From assembly GCF_954871325.1 (NCBI RefSeq), contig NC_088775.1, forward strand, positions 35,937,561-36,001,560: DNA of 64,000 bases, written 5' to 3'. The translations under genes and the position numbers were made by a program. Below the pieces are notes generated by a model. That model did no database searches, was not told where the DNA came from, and saw nothing but the letters and a program-made list of their open reading frames with translations. Shown here piece after piece: positions 23,576 to 34,567 of this stretch. The stretch comes from Gordionus sp. m RMFG-2023 (Eukaryota > Nematomorpha > Gordioida > Chordodea > Parachordodidae). Position 1 is the first letter of the stretch. Every line of letters starts with the position of its first letter.

Positions 23576-25491
23576 TTAATTTGAATAATACGAAAGAGAA
23601 TTAACACGGCAAGTTTTAATATATTCATACCAATTAGCTCTAAGGATAATATCCCGATATTGCGGATATCGCTGACACCAATATTTGGTCATATTGACAG
23701 CTGCGGCTAACTCTTGCTTACTAAAGTTTTGAAATCGAACGCAATTCATGACGGGAACTAAGTAGTGACCTGGGTCATTAGTATTTTTTAGCCAATTATG
23801 AGCTGCTAAAAATATCGCAAATTCATTTCGAGCTAGTACGTAATCGTTGGATAATGCGTTCACAACCTTTTCCAAGCTGAGATCATAAAACGATTCTACT
23901 AATCCAGGTTCAGGTCCTGATTTATTTAATTTTGCAATTAATGTAGGTAATTCCCGTGGTGTGGATATAGTCGGAAAGTACGTTTCACGAATAAGAGCTG
24001 AGAGATGAGGCATTTTGAGAGCTTCTGAGGCCAGTAATAAATTATCGGCATTGTGTACTGTTATTTCTAACACGTCCGTGTACATGTACTTTAGTAAACT
24101 ACTGAATGTGAAAGCGGAGACAGGAATACTGTCGCACAGCCTAACGGAGATAGTTCCGGGAGCCATCCGGAAAACGTGGGCAAAAAAGCGACTGTGGCAT
24201 GTAAGAACAAGTTTATGAGCAGCAAACTCAACCCCACCAGCTATAATTTTAACATCAGAAAGCAACTTGCGATCTTGTTGCCATATTAGATCTAAAAAAT
24301 TTCGGAAAACTTTTTGTTCCTTTTTATCTTCACATCTTTCTTCGTTTTTTTCTTCTTTATCTATTTGAGAGCCCTGGGGCCCATCTCTTTCAAGCAATAA
24401 TAACGCAACAGAACCAATTCTGTCTCGTCGTTTAATCCCTCCTATGGACTTTTTGGAATATCTATTCTTTCTAATATACTCTTCACAAATGCAAGTACAT
24501 TCTGTGCACCCTAAACTAACCGACGCTTCTTTGATTTCGATAGAATTTTCTAGGTTAAGACATGATTCTTGGCCATACAAAATTTGTAGCAAATCTTTGA
24601 AGGTATCCGCTTGAATGTTTAACTCCCGTGGTATTTTTAATGCTTTTTGATCCGGGTTCTGACATAAGAGATTGGCGAAATATTCGCTGTATATAAATAA
24701 TATAAATTTGATTGAAAAATATAAGGTAAATCATTAAGATGTATATATTTTTGACACTGCTCACTATTATAGAATCTAAGATTGAACCTTTAATCATTTT
24801 CTTATAAATATATAGTGCTGTACACATTTCTAAAAAATTGAACGCGTTCTGGTTCAACGTTCTTTGACAAAAATCGACCGCGTCCACGATCACCATGAAC
24901 ATTCAAAATTTTATGAATCAATTTTTTAAAATTTATTTAATATTTAATTTAATATGAATAAATGCCTTATATTTTTCAACACAATATATTAGCGATGTTT
25001 TAAATTAATAGCTTTATTATGATACATCTAAATCTCTTTAAATTAGAACTTGAAGATTTTGAAACTAATAATATACTTTTGGACACATTTTACATCTTGT
25101 AAGAATAGAATTAGTTTACTGAAAACTATTTATTATATTTGGACCATTGTAATGTTAATACTTTTATTTTCAAATAAATAAAATTAAGATATTCTAAAAT
25201 TGAACAAACGCAAAAATTCACGCATTCATGTTTAAAGTTCGTCAAAAATAAAAGGACCTTTCGTCCTTTTTTCAAAAAAAAGAACTTGAACGCGTTCGTT
25301 TACATTATAAATATATGATTAAAATATAATGATAACCTTTTGTCAGCTAAAAGGAATTTGTGGGCTCCAATATGTTCTCCGCTATTCAATTCTATCGTTA
25401 CATCTGGGTCCAATGCTCTTCCATTTTCCCATATAAATTCAAAGTAATTTGTTCCTATGTTCTTGTTTTTAGATAACGAATGACTGGCCAT
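23576..25491 (-). CDS. Double BTB/POZ-BACK domain protein, two exons, 421 aa
   Basis: Exon 1 is 25491-25337 (51 codons plus AG). Exon 2 is 24686-23576. The donor is AAAAG|GTTATC, the acceptor is TATACAG|CGAATA, and the split codon makes Ser. BTB domain 1 spans roughly residues 20-115: FIWENGRALDPDVTIELNSG, AHKFLLADKSEYFANLLC, ADTFKDLLQILYG. A Cys/Lys-rich linker follows (CTECTCICEEY, RYSKKSIGGIKRRDR). BTB domain 2 is about 181-290: DLIWQQDRKLLSDVKIIAGG, AAHKLVLTCHSRFFAHVF, FTFSSLLKYMYTDVLEI. A BACK-like helical region continues to the end (LARNEFAIFLAAHNWLKN, CVRFQNFSKQEL). Proteins of this class usually act as substrate adaptors for cullin-3 ubiquitin ligases, but no Kelch, MATH or ankyrin repeats are seen, so the partner is unknown and I cannot assign an orthologue. 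The start is the only Met in the open exon; an upstream exon is possible. The reading frame is intact. Confidence 0.85.
24813..25307. mobile_element. Non-autonomous hAT-A derivative in the BTB gene intron
   Basis: The ends are TAGTGCTGTACACATTTC and, inverted, TAATGTAAACGAACGCG. The 8-bp duplication taaatata lies at 24805-24812 and 25308-25315. The 495-bp element has the family-A words GAACGCGTTC at both ends and no coding sequence. It accounts for 495 of the 650 nt of the intron, so the intron was about 150 nt before insertion. Confidence 0.9.
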
Positions 25492-26740
25492 ATACCGTAG
25501 GCATTGATTTTTTTGTTCAATTTATTAATAAGTGTTCATGCGAGGAGTCGGCTTTAATCAAAGCTCTTTAAAACAAATAGGAAATTTAAAACATTACTAA
25601 AATGCGATAGATAATCTAAATAATATCAAAATTTTATTAGCATTTCTTCATAATAAATTATCAAAAAATTAACAAAGTTGTTTAAAAAAAACCGGTAAAA
25701 AAAGATAAAAACTTAAAAAGACGATTGAAGAATGGGCACAAAAAAATATTTTGTTATAAAAAATACAATTATAAGCATTAAAATAATATAAAAATTGAAC
25801 AAACCTAATGCGACAATGATTGAACAATCATTACATAATCAACGTAATTTTTTATTTATCATTTTTTTCTTAATGTTCTTAAAGTATTATTTAGTATAGA
25901 ATCGGTTTAAAGTAGTTAGTTAATGTTTTCGTTTACACTTAATATTATAATAAAATTTTAATTTTTTATCTATAATTTTTATGTCTTGACTTCTGAGTCC
26001 TGCATAAATAGTGATATGAGTATTGGAGTAAAAAACTATCTGACATTTTTAAATAATATATTAGTTGTGACTTGTGAATTTTAATTCATAAGATTAACTA
26101 TTAGTATTTTTATATCATAGTTTATGATGACTGAGGACTCGGGGTATATAAGACCAGGGTTCCTAAAACGATATTTTTATAGATATAATCAGATGTTCAT
26201 CAGACTTAATTATATCTCAATTAAAATCAGGTAGAAAAAAATAACACTTTAAAAAGTAAACCTTAAAATTATTAATATACCTTCTAAATCAACTATTATA
26301 TATAATTTTGCAAAATATTTACATTTTTAAGTTGGATAATGGTTAGAGAAAAAGATTCTCTCTTAATTGTTTAAAAAATGTTACACATATTGAACAATAA
26401 ATCATATGAACAATAACAGAATTCCAGTTGAATCAATGAATTACATAGGTTTATAAGTAGGAAGAAAAGTGTCAAATACTCTGTCTATATATATATAAAT
26501 TTAAGTAAGCTTATATTAAATATTATTTGGTAAATCGGTTATTAATAATTGATAACATCAAACTCCTATCTCGTAATTCAAGCTTGGTTGATTCTAATTT
26601 ATGTTCCAATTTGATATACAGTTGAAATTATAAAAGATGGTTTAAAAATCATATCATGCAATATCCAAGGCTATCTTTAGGTTCAGATCTTAATCCTTTA
26701 TAATGCAAGGACCTGAATCATTATATATAGTTTTAGGTTA
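25492..26740. other. AT-rich region upstream of the BTB gene
   Basis: No gene or mobile element could be recognised in this stretch. If the BTB gene starts at 25491, its promoter must lie here, but I see no convincing core-promoter element. Confidence 0.4.
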
Positions 26741-27270
26741 GGTTTAGGAGAAAAAAAATAAAAAGGTTCTTGTTCGGTTAATTTAAAAAATATATATATA
26801 TCCGGGTTTTATAATATTTGTATATTATTTATATTATATTTTTGTTAAATAAAAATAATAGGCATACAACTTGGATATAATTTATATAAGAGATTGAAAA
26901 CACCATCTTGTAATTAATTTTTATTATAAGCATCTATGAATTATATATAAAAAAAATATATAAGATTCAAAATAACTCTAAATATATTATTTGAACTTAT
27001 AAGTAATATATTTTCAAGTATAAATGGATTCCTTTTTGTTTGTTGTGACGATAGCACAAATTTTAGCCCCGAAAAAGCCCTCTCTACAGAAACTTGCGTT
27101 GTGGGAACCGCCAGTACTATAAGAGCACGTTTATATAATTCTGGATATTCAAATTATTTCCATTTCTAAAATATAAAAACTGAACCGGTTTAACCGTTTT
27201 TTATAAAGGTTCTTTTTACTCCTTCAAAAAATAATTATATCGGTTCGGTTACGGTTGTGGTTCAGATATT
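26740..27270 (-). mobile_element. hAT fragment with intronless dimerisation domain
   Basis: Minus-strand reading between about 27150 and 27020 gives EYPELYKRALIVLAVPTTQV and SVERAFSGLKFVLSSQQ, the hAT dimerisation domain. The flank near 27180-27260 has repeated ggttcggtt/aaccggttt words that look like a degenerate hAT terminus. No target duplication was found. This copy lacks the intron that families B and E have between PATQ and VSVER. Confidence 0.7.
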
Positions 27271-28203
27271 TATAACAAAAATAAAAAATTTTTAAAAAAA
27301 AATTTAAGGGGATTCGGAATCTTTTTTTTAAAAAAACAATTAAATTATATTTTTTTGCCACCTGACTGGCACCAGAAAATTTTATTTTTTAGAGATATTT
27401 AACAGGGATGTGAACCCTTCAACAAAAAAGGGTCCGGGTTCGGGCCCGGTAATAAATTTAAAAAGGACCCGGGTCCAGGGTTCGGGTACGGGTTCAGAGG
27501 AAACATAAAAATAATGACTCAAAATAAGACTTTTTTTCATTCATTTTTTATTATACTTCAATATATACACATTTATAATTCGAAATGAGATAATTTATAT
27601 TTTATTCAATCGCACAATCATGATATCTTCTAAAATATCATCCTTCAGATTTCCAAGTAAATTAGTCAACGATGAAAATCCTCGTTCTACACTTACCTAA
27701 AATAGATAGTCATTTTTATAATACATAAATTATTGTACTTGTGTCGCCGGTACAGCCATGACGATTCTAGAAAAGGTATATAATTCTGGATATATTGAAG
27801 AATTTTCCTCCCAGAATTTTAAAATGTTTGCATCTCTATTTATTCACATAACTTCCGAGAACTTTTCTATAAAGATACAATAGATTTTTTGCGCCTTTCT
27901 ATCAGATAATTTAATTTTTTTTCTCTATCTAATAGTAAAATTTCCAGATCATCAATATCGTTATCATATTGTTATCGCTACAACCAGTAGATATTGTTGT
28001 AACTAGAGAACTGCACGGGCTGTCCGTAGCCCGACCCGACCCGACCCGACCCGGCCCGAGCCTCGGGCTCGGGTCGGGTTCGGACATCAAAAAAAATTTT
28101 TCTCGGGTTCGGGCTCGGGTCGGGTTGTAAAAGCTGTCCGACCCGAAAACCCGACCCGACCCGAAAATATATATAATAATATTAATATCTTAAATAGTTA
28201 GTA

Positions 28204-28330
28204 TAATTTATAATATTAATTATAAAATCATATTATTTAATATTTATCACATTTTAGGATTAAAATGTCAATCATATTATTTAATATTTATCACATTTTA
28301 GGATTAAAATGTCAATCATATTAACATGTC
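28204..28330. repeat. 52-bp tandem duplication
   Basis: The unit tcatattatttaatatttatcacattttaggattaaaatgtcaa occurs twice in direct order inside hAT-F. Confidence 0.85.
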
Positions 28331-28487
28331 ATGTCATTATTAATTATTATTTTATAAACCTAACAACCCGATACCAAACTATTTTATTACTAAATTGTGT
28401 TTCTCGTAAATTACAAGATAAGACATATTTTATGTAAGTTTTATTTATTATTTAACTAGCCTATACATTGTCTTTTTTAACATTTGT

Positions 28488-28935
28488 TTTAACCCTTCAC
28501 TACAAAGGTAGAAAAAACTCCCTTAACTACAAAGGTGGGGTCTATTTTACCCCAAATTTTGATTAGATATATCTCAAAACATATTAAAAATTGAGATCTA
28601 AAATTTTGAGTATATATTTAAAAAATATTGGAGATAATAAATACAAAATCTTAGATTAATATTTACTTCCAAAAAAAAGTTAGACAAATTTTCCTAAAAT
28701 TACTGAAATAAAATTTTCTTTTTCAGTACTTCCTTTAATTATTTTATTATCACTAAATAAAATTCAAAAAATTCAAATTTTATTAAATCAATGTTGAATA
28801 ATGATAATTACATAAATTTTATAAAAAAATATCATATATCAAAAAAAATATTAATCATCAAATATGTAAAATTATTAAAAAATAATAATGTAAATATATA
28901 TCTTAATATTATTATTGAATATTTTTTTCTTAAGA
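28488..28935. other. Possible piggyBac-like terminal fragment inside hAT-F
   Basis: A TTAA is followed by CCCTTCACTACAAAGG, then CCCTTAACTACAAAGG 32 bp on, and gtctattttacccca. TTAA and CCCTT with a repeated internal word recall piggyBac ends, but I find no matching opposite end (only aactacagaggtgg near 28937). This is a tentative note. Confidence 0.25.
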
Positions 28936-28945
28936 AACTACAGAG

Positions 28946-29311
28946 GTGGTAGATACGTTTTTGGACTTCTCTCTATGGGAGGCTGACAATGCGTATTCTG
29001 ATGCTAGCGCCGAAGTTGACGAGCTAAAAAAATATCTAGATCCGAAATTATGTGTTGATGACGATAATATTTTAAAATGGTGGAAAACAAACCATTATGA
29101 GTTTCCAAATTTAAGTATTTTAGCTCTTAAATTCCTGGCTATCCCTGCTTCGTCGGCTAGCAGTGAAAGGGCGTTTTCAGCTGCTGGTAGGGCCTTTGAG
29201 GAGAGAAGGACTCGTTTAAAGCCAGATAAACTGGACGCCTCTTTATTTATATATCATAATTATTCACTTTGTGATAATTTTGATAATGATATTGATGAGG
29301 TCAATATATAA
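28946..29311 (+). CDS. hAT-F transposase C-terminal part (dimerisation domain)
   Basis: The open frame of 121 aa contains DDNILKWWKTNHYEFPNLSI, LAIPASSASSERAFSAAGRA and RRTRLKPDKLDASLFIYHN. This is a well-kept hAT dimerisation domain of the Ac/Tam3-like type (AIPASSASSERAFS...LxPDKL). It is unusually intact compared with neighbours, which suggests recent activity of the family. The N-terminal DNA-binding and most catalytic sequence is absent, so it cannot transpose alone. Confidence 0.85.
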   Translation: MVDTFLDFSLWEADNAYSDASAEVDELKKYLDPKLCVDDDNILKWWKTNHYEFPNLSILALKFLAIPASSASSERAFSAAGRAFEERRTRLKPDKLDASLFIYHNYSLCDNFDNDIDEVNI

Positions 29312-30514
29312 TATAATATGTTCATTATATTTTTTATATATTTATTAACTTTTACATCATATCTATATTCGCATAAATGATGCTTATTATATAATCGTTA
29401 TAATTTTTAAATTCGCTTGTATATTAATCGTTTTATAATATTTTTTACAAATTTTAAAAATGCAAATATCTTGAATAGATTATGGCCGTCAAATAAACTT
29501 TTATTTAAGGTGGCTGAACTGAATAAATACACATAAATTTTTTTTTGGTTATTATAATATTAAAACTTAAATTGCAAAATTTTATTCGGGTCGGGCTCGG
29601 GTCGGGTCGGGTTGGATTAAAAAATGTGTGCTCGGGCTCGGGTCGGGCTCGGACAAAAAAATTTTTTTAATTCGGGCTCGGGTCGGGCTCGGGTTGCGAA
29701 AAAATTACTTTGCAGTTCTCTAGTTGTAACCACCAATGTATTGTAAATAATAGAATTTTGGGTATGCCATAAATCTTCAAGATGGTCTATAGCCATTTGT
29801 TTTTGCTCACTACTTAATAAAACCTGATATCGCGGGTCTAAATATATAGAAGCATATACAACACTATTTTGTAAATATCGTTGCTCTCTTATTTTCGTAT
29901 TTTCTAATACTTCATTTGAAAAAGAACTTGTTAATCTCCCTAACTCTAATCGACATCTTAACCATATGCCATAAAAATCCGATGAACATAATTGTTCTGC
30001 TTGCACTCTTAAAAGGAACCAGCACACTAGTAAGCTCTTTTACTTGATTCCAATTATCACAAAATGATTTCACATGCTCCTATGATAAAATCATTACAGA
30101 AATCTTTCAAACTTAATAATCGCTCTAGCATCATACATATAGAGGACCAACGTGTTGTGCAATCTAAAATTGCCATTTACCTTTTCATGGATTTTAATAT
30201 TCTAACAATTGTGGGAGTTCTTAAATATTTTACAACATACCTTGCTTTATCAATTATAGTTTTAAAGTGATTATTTTTTAGGGAGATTCCACGAAAAAAA
30301 TTAATAAAATTAAAAAATTATATTTTTACATTAATTTTAAAAAAAAAATTTAAGTTAAAAATTTTTAGCACCCTGAACCCTTGGACCCTCCACTTTTTAA
30401 AAGGGTCCGGGTTCACATCCCTGATATTTAATATGTATTACTTTTATGCTTTAAATCATTAAATACTCGAAAAAATGGTCTTAATATAAATTAAATGTAC
30501 AAAAATAAATGTGG

Positions 30515-30925
30515 CAATGAAAATATTCACGCCCATTCACGCTTACCACTAAAAAAATTTCGACCCGACCCGCCCGCTCACGAAAGGCAATATTTTGTTT
30601 CACGCCCAAAAATTCACGGTGTTTTTAAATTTCTCAAAACATGCTATAATTTTTTACACTTTTTTGAATTTATTCTATTTATTTCTTTAATTCCATTAAT
30701 CCATAATAACAAAAAATAAAAATCTTTTACTTAGAAAAAGAAGAATGTATATTTTTTTTATTTCAATTGTGTACGCCTTTCCTCTAATAGGCGATTGGCT
30801 ACAGAAAATAACCTTTCACTAGAAGCCGAATTTGCCAGGGCTGACAAAATTTTACTCTCTAATTTTCTCAAAAAAAGGAAATAAATTTTCCTGCTTCCAA
30901 AACTTCAAAATATTGCCATTGTTAT
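30515..30925 (-). mobile_element. Truncated hAT, family H
   Basis: This stretch matches the first ~430 bp of the complete element at 55693-57786, including cattcacgcttaccacta, the cgacccgacccgcc words and the minus-strand dimerisation remnant ASSERLFSVANRL (about 30840-30790). No end or duplication is visible on the right. Confidence 0.8.
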
Positions 30926-31520
30926 TTGTTTTATTTTTTAAATTTTATTTTGATAATATTGATATTAGTATAATTTTAAATAAAATGATAAAACACTAAA
31001 ATATTAAAACAACTATATAAAAATATGTAAAAATATAAAATTATTAAATAAAAATATATATTGGTCCTTAGCCTTTTTTTTAAAAAAACATTTGGATAAT
31101 CTCAACTTAAAATTTGTTCGTTGTTATATATAATTTAGTTTTAACAATCTCTAAATGAGTTTGACCTTATTTGACTCAACCTAAAGATACATAGTATTTT
31201 TCCTTATTGATTTTTAAAAACGTCTAACTCAATATTACATCCAGAAAAATAAATCATTATAATTTTTTATATACTGAACCGTAACGGGTCACTGCTTAAA
31301 TGTAATTGTTGCAATAATTCGGATTTTTTATAAATATATTTTGTAATATTTTTTTAAAACAAAAAAGTCAACCTCATCCCTTTTCATTCATTATATGCCT
31401 TAATTTTATACTATTTACTTTTAAATTCTCTTTTTAAATCCCTTATTTTGGCCTTTTAATTGTATGGTGCCAGCCGCAAAAAAAAGAGAAGAAAAAGTAA
31501 TTATATTATTTTATTTTTTT
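30926..31520. other. AT-rich spacer without recognised features
   Basis: No reading frame, RNA gene or transposon terminus was recognised. Confidence 0.4.
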
Positions 31521-31629
31521 TCATGGGGATTCGGAATATTTTTTTAATATTTAAAAAAAAAAATCCCGAATAAAACGTGGGGATTCAAGATCTTAAATCC
31601 CCACGTTGGGATTCCGAATCCCACATGAT
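31521..31629. repeat. Short imperfect palindrome, probable MITE
   Basis: The element runs catggggattcggaat ... attccgaatcccacatg, with an inner pair gtggggattcaag / cttaaatccccac. A related word aaggggattcggaatc lies at 27306. The size (~109 bp) and palindromic form suggest a tiny transposon derivative. The duplication is unclear. Confidence 0.55.
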
Positions 31630-31659
31630 TATATCCCAATACGACATATATATTGAAAT

Positions 31660-31798
31660 ATAATAATAATAAATGAATGAAAAAAGTCTTATTTTGAGTC
31701 ATATATTTATGTTCCCTGAACCTGGACCCTTTTTAAATTTTATTAATATACCCGAACCCGGACCTAGCCCTTTTTTTTGTCGAAGGGTTTACATCCCT
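31660..31798. mobile_element. Solo terminus of hAT family E
   Basis: Read on the minus strand it starts CAGGGATGTAAACCCTTCG at 31798 and matches the left ~140 bp of the element at 27403. No other part is present and no duplication is seen. Confidence 0.8.
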
Positions 31799-32129
31799 GC
31801 TTCTATGTCTTTAAAAAAAGAAGTTAATACAGGTGTTAAATGTAAAACTATGATAAAGGAGATAGAAAATATCGAGGATTAAAGCAAAAAGAATGCGAAG
31901 GAGAGGGTTATGTTACAAGAAGAATGGAAGATTTTTGGATAGAAGAGATTATGTAGTTAAAGCGAATAATTGTGGTAGAATGACTGTCGTAAAATGAGAT
32001 TTTTTGTGATGGTTGATGTTTTTGCAGACGCAACTCCCTTGCTAAAAATGTTAGTAGAGCAAGCACTGGATATGAATGAGTAAAAAGGATCGATTTGGTG
32101 ATTTTTTGAGATTCAGCGAGTACATCAAT

Positions 32130-32870
32130 GGATAGTTGGATGGAGCATTTGAATTAATGAAAGTGATATCTCAAACCATAAACTGGCCCAGTGGCGTAGC
32201 TAGGAATTTTTTATAGAGGGGGTCCATACATATAAACTGGAGGGCTTCGCCCCCCAGACCCCCTTTAACGGGCCTTCGGCCGGGTTTATCTTACAAATCA
32301 TAACCATATCTTCGATAATATATAATAAATATATTTTTTAAATGCATCAATAATATGTTATTATAATTTAGTAGATTATTCTCAATGACTTTATAATAAT
32401 ACTATCCAGAATAATTTCAATAGTAATATAATATCCTTCCACAAACATCAAAACTAGAAAAATATAATTCATATAAAATCACTTTTAAGTCTTTTGAACG
32501 TATAATCTCAAAAGAAATTTTGCTCTGGGAGGGGTCCAAACCCGAAAACCACCCCCGTAGCTATGCCACTGAACTGGCCCCTCGATCAAGGAATTGAGGA
32601 ATTCCGTCTGAATGTTCCCCATCGGTTCCAAAGATACAGGTTGATTCAGGTTTAAAGAAGATGCCCGTTGACTTAAGGGCATGCTTAATAAGGTTATTGC
32701 ATTTAATATGCCGCGGGAAACGGTCTCATCAAAATCGGCAGTTACAACAATGCTGTCCTTAATATCAACATTGGCTCCATAGTGCCTGCACTGGCAAGGC
32801 ACCAATTTTGCATTAAGCCTTAGTCCATTAGCGAAACTTAGCTTATCTGTGGAGAAGTAAATGAGGGTTA
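32130..32870 (-). mobile_element. Degraded LINE C-terminal region, split by a MITE
   Basis: Minus-strand reading from 32850 gives DKLSFANGLRLNAKLVPCQC, aligning with the LRLG...C block of the LINE at 19768. After a frameshift near 32765, DRFPRHIKCNNLIKHALKST and GTDGEHSDGIPQFLDRGASL continue the alignment to the LINE consensus (RFxRHxxxNxxxxxAL... RPDG...PW). Reading resumes as LWFEISL across the MITE at 32189-32571. The long open frame 32805-32485 lies in a different frame and is only partly real. Clearly dead. Confidence 0.7.
32189..32571. mobile_element. 383-bp hAT MITE with perfect 8-bp duplication
   Basis: The ends are CAGTGGCGTAGCTA and, inverted, CAGTGGCATAGCTA. The duplication aactggcc lies at 32181-32188 and 32572-32579. 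Inside are gagggcttcgccccccagac and ggccttcggcc palindromic words and no coding sequence. The ends are close to family Z (CAGGGGCGTAGCC). It interrupts the LINE relic, so it is younger than that copy. Confidence 0.95.
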
Positions 32871-32879
32871 AAGGGTATG

Positions 32880-34014
32880 ATTTCCATAAAATCTTAACTT
32901 GATGTTTGGTTCACGTGATAAAAAAATTGAGATAGTTGTAATGAACGCTTGATTTTATGCAGGCGAGGGTGCCTTCATTGTGTGGAGGATCCCAGTCTTT
33001 GTGTATGTAAGAGAAAGATCGTTGATTGTTTATGAAAAGGAATCCATAAATGAAGGTGCAGTTTTAGAAAGAGTTAAGAGTGATCGTAAACCAAAGAAGC
33101 GATACTTATAGCCATGAGTCATGATTAAACCAGAGATGGATCTCTTCAATTTGACAAAAATTTCGAATGATTAGCAAATTTGAAGATGGATGTGGATCCA
33201 AAGAATGTAAATAATTTTAGAAATATAGTTTAAAAAAATTAAGAAAAAAAAAGCTTGATGAAAAGGAGGTATTTGTAAAGTGAAGTAGGGAAGATAAGCA
33301 TCAGAGAAGTTATTGATTATTTAAAATCATTAATTGATAATTAAGATTGATTAGGAAGGAGAGCTAGGTTTTAATTCTGTATTTTATTGTGATTTACATA
33401 CCTATTAATATTACAAATATTTTTTAGAATTTATGCACAATTTTATGTTGCCTTTTATTAATATTTTACTATATGTCTTCGAAATGAATACTTTCTAAAT
33501 GATTAGTTCTGATAAATTTTAAATGTTCCAAAAAAATGATTTTAATATTTATAATAGAAAAAATTATCACCCCCCCCCCACCCCTCTCCCCGAAGAAAAT
33601 TTATGGCCAGGTGCCCATATATAACTAAATAACCTAATCACCAGTTTATAGATTTTCATGTATATTAATAATTTTAAAGCCTTTTGGGACTTTCTACCAA
33701 CCTTTACGATAAAAGATACCATTTTATACATTTAAATGAAAAATTTAACAAATAAAACTCAAAGCAAAATAGGCTTTGTTGCACATAACCCTAATATTCA
33801 ATGTCAATGCTATTTTTGAAATATTGGTCCAATTAACTCGTGGACAGTTCATCTTCAGATCTTAGATTGAATATTATGTTTTTTTCCCAGCACACTTTTA
33901 TTACAAGAATTTGACTAATAAAAAAATAAAAAAATAATAAAATTATAATACAATAAAACATAAATTAACAAATAATTTTACACGACTTTTTTTCATTTAT
34001 AATTTTTAAAAAAA
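32880..34014. other. Intergenic region between LINE relic and SDA1
   Basis: No gene is recognised. 33560-33610 has a C run followed by a ggccataaatttt-like word that may be a hAT terminus (family Z type). A candidate poly(A) signal for SDA1, AATAAA on the minus strand, lies at 33897-33902, about 115 nt past the stop. Confidence 0.4.
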
Positions 34015-34567
34015 TCAACGTCGCTTGACATGGTTCATCTTCTTAAAACGTCTATTTTGTTTAATGGTCTTTTTGCGTACGTCCTCCTTTTCTTTGAAAG
34101 ACCGAGCACGACGTTTTCCTCGCATTTTAGAGCGCACCATCATGAAGGGTTTTAATTTTCGTTTGCCACGATTTGTGGTTGCCCGTTTAGGCTGGCATGG
34201 GTCATCAGCGGCTGAAAGTTTGCTCATTCTCAGCGCCCGAATCCTATCAGCCTTTTTCATTTTGGGCAACTTGTAGATTCTTTCAATGTCACCAAGACTG
34301 GGTAAGACTTCAGAGTCGTCCGATTCATCGTCAGAATCATCGTCTGTTTTTGAAAGATTTTCGTTTGTTATATCATCTACTTTATCTGATCTATTGGCCT
34401 TTTGGTTAAAATTATCTATACTTTCCGTCATTCTGGCTTCTTCGTCAAGATGGTCCGATTTCGTCTCGTCATCATTATAATCGTCTGATTCGGAGGATAC
34501 CACTTCTTTGGCCGAATCAACTAATTCTGATTCTTCAGAATCCCTATCCAATTCATTATATTCTTGC
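34015..34567 (-). CDS. SDAD1: SDA1 last exon (acidic stretch, SLGDIER, basic tail)
   Basis: An acidic Asp/Glu/Ser segment is followed by LPSLGDIERIYKLPKMKKAD and the basic tail KPFMMVRSKMRGKRRARSF, ending NHVKRR. The tail is the most conserved C-terminal signature of SDA1. The acceptor TTATAATAG|GCAAG is good. Confidence 0.93.

Larger units (their letters stand above)
28004..29722 (+). mobile_element. hAT transposon, family F (GACCCGACCCG words), nested in hAT-E
   Basis: The ends are TAGAGAACTGCA in inverted orientation. The 8-bp duplication gttgtaac lies at 27996-28003 and 29723-29730. Subterminal arrays of ACCCGACCCG/CTCGGGTCGGG occupy ~150 bp on each side. Removing it restores the hAT-E reading ...NTLVVTT.... 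The 1719-bp copy keeps only the C-terminal third of the transposase, so it is a deletion derivative. Confidence 0.92.
27403..30423 (-). mobile_element. hAT transposon, family E, with hAT-F nested inside
   Basis: The ends are CAGGGATGTGAACCC on both sides. The 8-bp duplication atatttaa lies at 27395-27402 and 30424-30431. The minus-strand transposase remnants include SDFYGIWLRCRLELGRLTSS and VVYASIYLDPRYQVLLSS (29990-29790). After the nested element come VMAVPATQ (about 27750) and, across a 44-nt intron-like gap, VSVERGFSSLTNLL and DILEDIMIVRLNKI (27700-27600). Stops and the insertion make it non-functional. A solo end of the same family is at 31660-31798. Confidence 0.9.

Noticed and set aside
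24555-24902. 115-codon minus-strand frame overlapping BTB exon 2
   Set aside because: It is in a different frame from the BTB coding sequence and crosses the intron into the hAT-A derivative.
28488-28935. Complete piggyBac element
   Set aside because: TTAA and CCCTT words exist at one side only; there is no matching opposite end and no transposase.
32485-32805. 106-codon minus-strand open frame as a host gene
   Set aside because: Its first part matches the LINE C-terminal region, and the rest of the LINE similarity continues in a different frame. Its 3' end runs into a MITE.
34025-34480. Plus-strand frames opposite the SDA1 last exon
   Set aside because: Shadows of the real minus-strand exon, which has clear family motifs.
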